From assembly GCA_003667245.1 (NCBI GenBank), contig RCNN01000091.1:1-64000 (forward strand): a stretch of 64,000 bases of DNA. Direction: 5' to 3'. This DNA is from Heterostelium multicystogenum (lineage: Eukaryota > Evosea > Eumycetozoa > Acytosteliales > Acytosteliaceae). The translations under genes were made by a program, and so were the position numbers. A model generated the notes under the pieces. It was given only the letters and a program-made list of their open reading frames with translations. It was not told where the DNA came from and searched no databases. Each line of letters opens with the position of its first letter. The stretch's first letter is position 1. This document shows, in pieces, positions 56,901 to 64,000 of this stretch.

Positions 56901-58257
56901 AAAGATGTATGGTTAACACATTCATGTTGCTTCCAGATGCGAACACCAACAGTTTATCTTTGATGTTGAGCATGGTATTGCCATAGTATAGTGTTGATTT
57001 ATCATATTGTGTTGTTGTTGTGCTGTTTGTATTTGTAATGGTGGTTGTATTGATCCTGCTCGCCTCCTCTTCCTTCAATATCGACTGCAGGAGCTCCTCG
57101 GGAATCCTCTCTCTTCCGGATAGCTTATTCAATAGATTTCTTTCGCTATTGCTGCTGGCAGTAGCAGCTGTATATGCTGTAGTCGCAGCTGTTGTTGTAT
57201 TTGTCGTTACAATCGTGCTGTTGTTGTTGCTATTGTTGTTGTTATTGCTACCACTGTTGTTATTAGCCAACAGCGATGATTCCTCAAACCAGAGTGGTGA
57301 GATTGTGTCGTTGATAGAGAGTGGATAAGGTCGAGTAAGCAGCTTGAACTTGATTTCATTCTTGAATTTGACGAGTGGTTGGAATGATGGCAGTGCACCA
57401 TCGATGAAAAGGTTGTTGCTGCACGGTGGAAAGCAGCTTGGGAAGTCGAACAGAGTGTTGTTGGTGTCTTCATTTACGTTTGCATAGATATTGTTGCTGC
57501 TCACAGCATTGCTATTCGATTGTGCATTACTCAGGTAGTTGTGTCTATGATTGGTATGCAAGAATGGGGTCATCTGCGACGGGTTCAACAAAGCCAACAC
57601 TCTGAGATTATTCTTAACATTGTCAACAGCCTCTTCATCGTCAAACTTCAAACCACTCATAGCATCCGATCTATAGAAACACGACCTAACATCCTTCATA
57701 TCTATATTTTCATCTTTCTTACTATCTATATCATTTTCATCCTTTTTCCTGTCACTAGTGCTGTGATGTCGACTACTACTACTGCTCCTACTGCTTCCAC
57801 TGCTACTATGACGACGACTGCTACTGCTTCTTTCACTGTTACTGTGATGTCTACTGCTACTACTTCTTTCGCCGCTGCTATGACGTCTGCTACTTCTGCT
57901 ACTGTTGTTGCTCTCCTGATTAGGTAGTTTTAATCTTAACTTTTCAATTTGCAATGCTTTTGCTTTCTTTCTACTTTCTTCAAGATCAGGTGTGCTACCA
58001 TTATTATAGTTTGAATTTGAATTCTTTCTTTTATGAGTGCTACTGCTACTTGTTGTTGTAATATTATTATATTCGTCACTCATTGTTGCATTTGCAACTA
58101 TATCATCTTTAATTGTTAAGTGATACAAATAGAATAAGGCAATTGAGTTTTTTCGTTTTCGGCTACACATTAATAAAATTGAATCTTTCGTCTTTTTGTT
58201 TTTCTCAGAAACAATTAAAACTAAAGGAGGCATTTTGGTGCTTAAAAAACAAAACAT
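53903..58257 (-). CDS. TAF1C/RRN6-like RNA polymerase I transcription factor
   Basis: TAF1C is a beta-propeller subunit of the Pol I selectivity factor SL1. The best match is in the third quarter: FREKIADVCISTRSLEVAYV, GEWKKLRLSRDTAMFCYICC then PTELLAVDLS, and MVVTTVSHVLLFDIRYFEKP then LIAWKFFES, which follow the same order and spacing as human TAF1C (Trp-x-x-x-x-x-x-x-x-P ... L-x-x-x-D ... LxLxDxR-x-P ... W). The N-terminus (start 58257) has Ser/Arg/His repeats (RSSRRHSSGERSSSSRHH) and Asn/Thr tracts. A winged-helix-like segment VELLKRVGPLTMNEILDYLS lies near 55230. The C-terminus has GFSGFSGFSSGF repeats and ends, after a slip near 54100, in KD/RD/RE repeats closing with EKDSKLRS at 53903. 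Introns near 56740-56660 and 56415-56320. Nucleolar location is inferred. Confidence 0.62.
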
Positions 58258-58431
58258 ATTTTTATTGTCAATTGAATAACAAGTAAAGATTTAGACATGT
58301 TTTTTCTGGATAATAATATTATTTATAATAATAATAATAATAATAATAATCTTTATTTGGAATAGTATTTAAACTATTAGTTGAAGTAATTAAATTCAAC
58401 ATTATTTTTATAAAGATTAGTATTATCACTA

Positions 58432-59803
58432 TTATTTAAAGTTTAAATCATCCATAATATTATTATTGTTATTATTGTTATTATTGTTGTTATTATTATT
58501 ATTATTGTTGTTGTTGCTGTTGTTGTTGTTGTCTGTGATGTCTTGGTTGAAGTCATTACTTTCATCTTTTGTTGGATTCAAAAGATAAAAATGTTTAGCA
58601 TTATTATCTTTGTTGTAATTGTTGAGTGCATTATCAACTATTTGCCATTGGTTTGTAGTGAAATTTGGAATGGTGTTGAATGAATATTCGTTGGCAATAT
58701 ATCTGACGTAGATACGAATGTTTTTCATATGGACAATGGATTCAGGCAGGGTGAAATTGGCTATGACTTTACGTTCAAAAGAGATTTTACCTTGAGGAAC
58801 AGTGTGAACAATTGTATTCCCATCCACAAAATAGATCATCATTAAATTATTCCTTCCCTTTTTAATTCGATCACATACAAGGCTACATTTTACTTCAGAA
58901 GGTTCGAAGAGTGTATTATGGAGAGTGTTAGGAAGAAGAGGATTTGGTTGGATTGGGTTAAAAAAGTTTTGATTCTCAAATGGACTAGAATTAGGTGGAA
59001 TGGTGCCGGTTGAAGTAGAAGCAGGTTGAATAGACGTCCAAGTAAATTTAATAAGTGTAGGGTATGGTAAATCTTTGGTTGTATTGGCAAAGTGTATTAT
59101 ATCGGATTCAGCTTTACATATCTCTGTGTAATGGTCTGTCTCATGATCAGTGTGCATCAAAGTGAAAACCATAGTGAATTGGTCATAGGCAGCGTTTTCT
59201 CTTGTAAATCTAATATTCAGGTTTACTTCTCCACTTTTAGGAACCTGAGCACCAATATCCTGAATTTTGAATGCTGTCGGATCTTTACATTTACACTTTG
59301 CAACCACCATTAAATTTTCTGGTGAACCTTTACCAGATACTAACAATTTAAATCTTCCACAACCATTCTGAATGACCCTATTATTATTGTACTCTACTTT
59401 GATCTGAAGAGGATCACTTCTCAATAAGCTGACCATGTCTTCAACATTTTCATTCTCCATTTCCTTTTCCTTTTTTCTTTTGAGGCTCTTGGTAGTTTTT
59501 GATGGGACTACTGGTTGAGATTGCATCAAAGGAGATGAAGATGTATCGAAAGATGTAGTTGGAGAGAAAATTAAAGAATTTGACAGTTGTGGGGAAGAAT
59601 CTTGACTCTGTATATGCTGAGGAATTAATCTACCATTTGGATGAATGTCATCTTCAATATACTGTTCTACATTCGAAATGCTGTCGAAAGGTTCATTTTG
59701 AAACTCTGGGGGAGATTGAATATTCTGATTAAAATTTTCTTCATTTGAAGTGGAAAAATTGATCAAAGTTTGGACTGTCTAAATTCCAACTGTTATTCTC
59801 CAT
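58432..59803 (-). CDS. CudA-like nuclear protein (putative transcription factor)
   Basis: A start at 59803 gives MENNSWNLDSPNFDQF and, after removal of one base in a five-A run (plus 59754-59758), FSTSNEENFNQN. A Ser/Pro/Gln region and a nuclear-localisation-like KSLKRKKEKE precede a folded core at about 59420-59030: SLLRSDPLQIKVEYNNNRVI, GCGRFKLLVSGKGSPENLMV then VAKCKCKDPTAFKIQDIGAQ, and YDQFTMVFTLMHTDHETDHY. This pattern (glycine-rich strand, Cys-Lys-Cys, H-x3-D-H-Y) is what I recall for the CudA DNA-binding core of dictyostelids. A second folded part (CSLVCDRIKKGRNNLMMIYF, NIRIYVRYIANEYSFNT) follows. It ends in a long Asn run and IMDDLNFK. Family assignment is from memory and not certain. 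Confidence 0.55.
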
Positions 59804-60486
59804 TATAAATTTAGATTTATTAATTTATCTAAACATTTATCTTAAAAGAAATAATAACAATAGAATTATCAAAATAATAATAATAATAGAAATTAGAAAC
59901 TAAATAAGAATAAAAGATATATTTTAATTTATTAATATTTATAGATAAATAAATATTTATAGTTTGATCTAACAATTTGTGTGTTATAACAAATTGGCTA
60001 TAATACTTGCATTACCATCATGTCTAAAAGACATTGATCAAGTTAACTCAAAAAAAAAAAAAAAAACACATGAATTCATAGCCTAAAATTTAGAGTTTTC
60101 AAATGACATGATGAAAAAAAATAAGAAATGTTATCTTTACCAAATGAAACTATTTTTTTCATTCTGAAATAAAACACACTAAATTCCTAGAATAGTTGAA
60201 CTTTACCTTTCATCATGTTAAGCACACTCCCTTCACTTGCACTACCACAAAATAAAATTTCTACTCCAGAACTACCAAATTTAGAAATACATAGAAAAAC
60301 TTAATATTATAATAAAAATGATTAATTATCAAGTCTTCTAATCACCCATCTACCAATCCACCAGATTTAGAGATGGAATGAAATTTATTCAAAAATTTGA
60401 TCAGATTTCTGTAAATCAAAATTTTAAGTCCAACAAAAAATTTGATTTGTTTTTGTTTTTATTTTTGATGACGACGGTCTCGCCTT
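59804..60486. other. Spacer with poly-A run and exon-like stretch
   Basis: A 16-17 base A run lies at 60050-60066. On the minus strand at about 60300-60198 a frame reads CISKFGSSGVEILFCGSASE then GSVLNMMK before a GTAAAG donor, and the next part (NEKNSFIW, about 60145-60125) follows a TTTCAG. This might be a small gene on the minus strand with a further exon near 60390 (FHSISKSGGLVDG). Not strong enough to call. Confidence 0.35.
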
Positions 60487-61374
60487 TTAATGCTTATAAC
60501 CAATTGCAAACTGTGACCATTCATCATCTAAATTTGAATCTCTGGTGTTGGTGTATTTAAAATATATGTCTCCATCATTGTAGACTTCAACGTTACTGTC
60601 AAAGTTGTTTTCGGTTAAATATTGTCCAGGAGATTTCTGGAAATTGAATCTGACATCCTCGTGCAGCAGTGTGCTGACCAGTTTTCTAAAGGTGAGATCT
60701 TTATCAGCGTCGACATGTCCAATCGTTTGGATCACCATTGCCGATCCACTTGCAGAGAGTGCGCTACAGTTGGAAATGAGCGACTCGGCCTCGTCCTCCG
60801 AGAGGTACATCAGCAATCCTTCTAGAATCCATAGAGTAGGTTGAGTAACATCGAAATCGGAGTCACCCGCTGATTTAAGGAGCTCCACCCATTTATCACT
60901 TTTAAGATCACAGCCAATATAATGGTTCTTCGATCGAGAAATAGGTGGGTATTCCTTGGTGACTATTTCTAGCAGCTTATTCTTTAAAGTGATGATCTCT
61001 GGTAGATCAATTTCATAGCCAACTACATTTGATCCTAGAGGCATTCTCAGCAATCTACTATCTAAACCTGAACCAAGTATTACTATTTGTTTAAACTCTC
61101 TTGATGATGAGTTTTTGAAAAGATCATCTATTAGCATCGTCCTCAGGGCTATTCTTGCTGCAATGTTCGAAATAGCAACCATAGACCAGGCCTTCAAGGG
61201 TGGACAACTCTTGATATATGCAATCACTTCTTCTGGACTTGTTGTTCCAATGCAATAATCTGGCCATTGTTTCATAATTAAATTAACAAATCGCTTCGCA
61301 TTGAACAAATTGGGTGCGAATAGGTGAACCAACTCGATTGATTCCCACAAAATTCCTTGACATTCTTTACTCAT
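60487..61374 (-). CDS. SAM-dependent methyltransferase, LCMT/TIGR00027-like
   Basis: A single unbroken 295-aa frame. Motif I is FKQIVILGSGLDSRLLRMP, the acidic turn is VVGYEIDLPEIITLKNK (Glu-Ile-Asp-Leu-Pro-Glu), and the hallmark WILEGLLMYLSEDEAESLIS is shared by leucine carboxyl methyltransferases and the bacterial TIGR00027 O-methyltransferase group. The N-terminus MSKECQGILWESIELVHLFA and the C-terminal HEDVRFNFQKSPGQYLTENN then FDSNVEVYND are typical of the latter. Substrate unknown; a secondary-metabolite O-methyltransferase is possible. The intronless frame and bacterial-like family raise the possibility of horizontal acquisition. Confidence 0.85.
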   Translation of the reverse strand: MSKECQGILWESIELVHLFAPNLFNAKRFVNLIMKQWPDYCIGTTSPEEVIAYIKSCPPLKAWSMVAISNIAARIALRTMLIDDLFKNSSSREFKQIVILGSGLDSRLLRMPLGSNVVGYEIDLPEIITLKNKLLEIVTKEYPPISRSKNHYIGCDLKSDKWVELLKSAGDSDFDVTQPTLWILEGLLMYLSEDEAESLISNCSALSASGSAMVIQTIGHVDADKDLTFRKLVSTLLHEDVRFNFQKSPGQYLTENNFDSNVEVYNDGDIYFKYTNTRDSNLDDEWSQFAIGYKH

Positions 61375-61444
61375 AGTATAAAAATATGAATATCTATTAT
61401 TATAAGGTATTAGTAATGGAAATGAAATACAAAGATTCCTTTAC

Positions 61445-61684
61445 CTACGGATCAAATATAGATATTTCCGCTGGAATGTCTGCTGCATAAGGGTTCGATT
61501 TATAAATAGATAAATAAGGTTGAATTTTTGCGAGGTCTGAACTTTTTATATCTTTTCCACTCTCTAATTTCGAAAGTATAGAGTGAACATATCGATTTGA
61601 ACACAAAGTCCTAAACATGGACACAACCAAAGATGTCTTTCCAACTGAGCTTAAATTAATACTATTTAAACTAAAGCTATTCAT
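61445..61684 (-). CDS. Small hypothetical protein (79 aa)
   Basis: MNSFSLNSINLSSVGKTSLV then VSMFRTLCSNRYVHSILSKL forms an N-terminus rich in Ser/Arg with few acidic residues, compatible with mitochondrial targeting. A compact part follows: ESGKDIKSSDLAKIQPYLSI and YKSNPYAADIPAEISIFDP. The frame is intact and codons are gene-like. It lies 70 bases upstream of the methyltransferase start on the same strand. No family recognised. Confidence 0.5.
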   Translation of the reverse strand: MNSFSLNSINLSSVGKTSLVVSMFRTLCSNRYVHSILSKLESGKDIKSSDLAKIQPYLSIYKSNPYAADIPAEISIFDP

Positions 61685-61896
61685 TTTAAAGTTTAGGCTA
61701 CAATCTATTATAATAAACCAAACTTTATGTAATATTTTCTATATTATTTCCAAAGAGTAATAAATAATTGAATTTAGATATTTTTAATATATTATTATTA
61801 TTACTATTATTATTGTTATAATTATTATTATTTATATGATCTTGTAGATATATAAAAATAATAGGATTTATTGAAGTGATATGATCGTAATACAAT

Positions 61897-63828
61897 CTAA
61901 TCTTTTTCGGGTAATGGCAATAATAAAACGTTGTTTGGGTCGTTTGCGGATTCTTCTTCATTTGTAGCAGGAGAATCTGCTTCTGAAAATGCAGCGACAT
62001 TGATTTCTTTCAACGATAATTCGATGGCCAGTCGTAAATCTTTGTCATTATCCCCATCGTTATTAGTAGGAAGGGGGTCATCTTCATCTTCATTTATCAT
62101 ATTGTTGTTGATGTTTGATTTTGCCCGTTCGGGGGTACCACTACAGTTTGTGCCACCATTATTATCAGTTGTAGTTGAATTCCTGTTGGCAGTACTGGGT
62201 ATTTTTTTGGTTTTAGAGGTGGGGGTGCTGTTGGTGGACACCACCGTACTGTTGGTGTCTTCATTGTTATTGTTGTTATTTTTGTTTTTTGAAGTCGAAT
62301 TTTGGTTGGTTGTTGATTTTTTCGTTGCCTTAAATGGTTGGTGTAATACATTGTAAAGGGAGTTCACTTTTTTTTGACCCATGCCCGGACACAGTCCAAG
62401 ACTCTCTTTGGATCCATCAAATATCCGCTTTACTGTCTGTAGATGAATTAAAGATTAATGTTAATGTTAATAACAGTTCAGTTTTTGTTGTTTTATCTAT
62501 GTATGTATGTTTAGTTGTTGCTATGATGATGCGTCATTATAATTTATACATACACCAAACGTAGATATAAGTGTTGTAGCATCAGTTTTGTTGATGCCTT
62601 TAATGGTTGTAAGTGCATCTTGAACCAATGTTTTGTCAAGATTCGACTGTTTTGTCTTGATTATGTCTGGTGATACTGTATCTATATCTTAAAGCCCTCT
62701 ATGTATCTTGCTGCCTCAGGAACACTTGATATAAAGTCAACCATTAATTAATATGTTTGTTTTGTTCTATAATTGAATAGTGTTTCCACCGTAGTAGGCT
62801 ATCTTTGGTCTTAATACATACTTCCAAGCAACTATTAATACTAAATTGATCTGGGTACAAACAAATGATAGCTCTTCAAGCAATGCTATACAATCGTCAA
62901 CATTGATAACGACGACCAAAACACGCAGTTCAAATTTACTTGGAAGCTGTTTTGAACGAGATATCAGATCCTCTGGCTTTAGCCGATAATCCTTGAGAGT
63001 TGTGTACAAGCCGCACGTGGTTGAACTCATGACAAAGTCTGGCTTGATTCCACTCTGAAACTCATAGATCGTTGACTGTAGAAAGTATCTAAATATTGGG
63101 TTTCCTTTGAGTGATTCATTTGCAATCAATGTCTTGTATATATTTAAATAATCTGTTTGTTTCACTTGAGTTATACTGCCGTTGTTATTATTATTATTGT
63201 TGTTGTTGTTGTTGTTGTTGATACTGCTTGCGATAGGTTGCGGCAATGTGATTGGTATTGGAGTTGGTGAGGATGAAAAGTTGCTATTTACAAGATGACT
63301 ATTGACTGGTTTTATAGGCAATAGCTTCAAAGGTTTTAAAGTTGGTTTAGGTATATCTAGTGGTCGCACGATTGAAATTGTGCTACTAGTAGGTGAAGTC
63401 GATGCAGAGGCAGCTGCTGTTGTTGTTGTTGTTGGTTTATTCTTGGGTATCAGTGTGATATTTGCATATGAATCCTCTTGAGTTGCACCACTGCTTTCAT
63501 TCTGTTTGTCATTATTCAAGTTACTACTACTAGTAAGGCTGCTATCATCTCTCTTTTGAAGAATAGAAGATTGAAAGAATGTTGCTGTTGTCGTTGCTGT
63601 TGTCGTTGCTGTTACTGTCGGTGTTGCTGTTGCAGTCATTGCGGGTGTTGGTTGTGCCAAAACGTAATTAGCTGGATTCAATTGTTTGTCTCTCTCTTCA
63701 GCTGCCAGAATCTCCTGAATAGTAGCAGGTCTGAGTTGATCAAAGACCGACTGCGACTTTGGCTTATCATCTTCGTCTTCATCGTCATCCAAATCAGGAA
63801 TAAAGAACAGATCTTTAGTGCCACTCAT
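61897..63828 (-). CDS. ercc1: ERCC1/Rad10 DNA-repair endonuclease subunit with C-terminal UIM
   Basis: ERCC1 pairs with XPF to cut 5' of DNA lesions in nucleotide excision and interstrand crosslink repair. The start at 63828 gives MSGTKDLFFIPDLDDDEDED, then Thr/Ala/Ser and Asn tracts. The central nuclease-like domain begins near 63140: NESLKGNPIFRYFLQSTIYE, FVMSSTTCGLYTTLKDYRLK and FELRVLVVVINVDDCIALLE then LSFVCTQINLVLIVAW. The intron 62821-62725 joins AW to NVPEAARYIEGFK. The HhH2 domain TTIKGINKTDATTLISTFG joins over the intron 62553-62437 to TVKRIFDGSKESLGLCPGMG then QKKVNSLYNVLHQPFKATKK. After this normal end, an Asn/Thr/Ser linker of about 95 residues leads to DKDLRLAIELSLKE (62040-62000), a textbook ubiquitin-interacting motif, and a short tail. 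One slip near 62690. Confidence 0.92.
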
Positions 63829-64000
63829 CGCTCATTAATGTGCTGTAACTAATCGAGTGCATCCATTGCAATGCAAATGCTCTAATAAATCTAAATCAAA
63901 ATGAAAAAGTGTGGTTGGTGTTGTGAACCACCAAAATGCGATTTCTTGTAAATGGACAATCGGTTTCATCTTATCTTATCGTATCTTATCTCTAAATGTA

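Noticed and set aside
57020..57328. Plus-strand Leu/Val-rich ORF resembling a membrane protein
   Set aside because: It is the complement of Asn/Thr repeat codons in the TAF1C-like gene.
62767..62820. ERCC1 frame running to a stop at 62767 (C-terminus YVLRPKIAYYGGNTIQL)
   Set aside because: This is read-through into intron 62821-62725; splicing at GTATGT restores the conserved PEAARYIEGF block.

Overview
The window is a stretch of a dictyostelid social amoeba genome. Evidence: very AT-rich spacers with long (TTA/AAT)n runs, short GT..AG introns of about 45-240 nt with GTAAGT/GTATGT donors, coding tracts of Asn, Gln and KD/KE, UAA stops, FNIP-repeat/F-box proteins, an ependymin-like secreted protein and a CudA-like factor. 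Coding GC is clearly above that of Dictyostelium discoideum, so another dictyostelid is likely. The species cannot be fixed from the sequence alone.

Layout. 0-4.3 kb: 5' end of NOG1 (minus, runs off the left edge), an FNIP/F-box protein (minus) and an unidentified minus-strand exon. 4.3-11.4 kb: an amidohydrolase of the MTA/SAH deaminase type, a two-thioredoxin-domain membrane-anchored PDI, a CSC1/OSCA/TMEM63-type channel, and a small spliced minus-strand gene. 11.7-20.9 kb: an EF-hand-like protein, a P4-ATPase flippase and a uridine kinase-UPRT fusion. 21-29.6 kb: a divergent pair of secreted proteins (LPMO-like, ependymin-like), a second FNIP protein, KIN17, a large AT-rich spacer, and a RING protein ending in a CBM20 starch-binding domain. 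29.7-37 kb: a RhoGAP protein, several very small genes in a long spacer, and a Q/N-rich protein of unknown function. 37.7-48 kb: Integrator subunit 2, TFIIE-alpha, a METTL21-like methyltransferase and a RING-B-box-coiled-coil-Kelch protein. 48-64 kb: small ORFs, alpha-SNAP, a four-CBS-domain protein, a TAF1C-like Pol I factor, a CudA-like protein, an LCMT/TIGR00027-type methyltransferase, a small hypothetical, and ERCC1 with a C-terminal ubiquitin-interacting motif.

No operon logic or defence cassette is seen. Most genes are housekeeping (transcription, ribosome assembly, DNA repair, membrane traffic, nucleotide salvage). Several transcription and repair genes fall in the right half (INTS2, TFIIE-alpha, TAF1C-like, ERCC1), but I see no evidence that they are co-regulated.

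A feature of the whole window is that most long genes are broken by single-base indels, often in homopolymers, while the protein stays family-like on both sides of each break. I read this mainly as draft-assembly error, not pseudogenisation, because it hits essential single-copy genes too. Coordinates therefore describe loci; exact products need a corrected sequence. The same effect hides short genes: several spliced or very short candidate genes were found in supposedly empty spacers.
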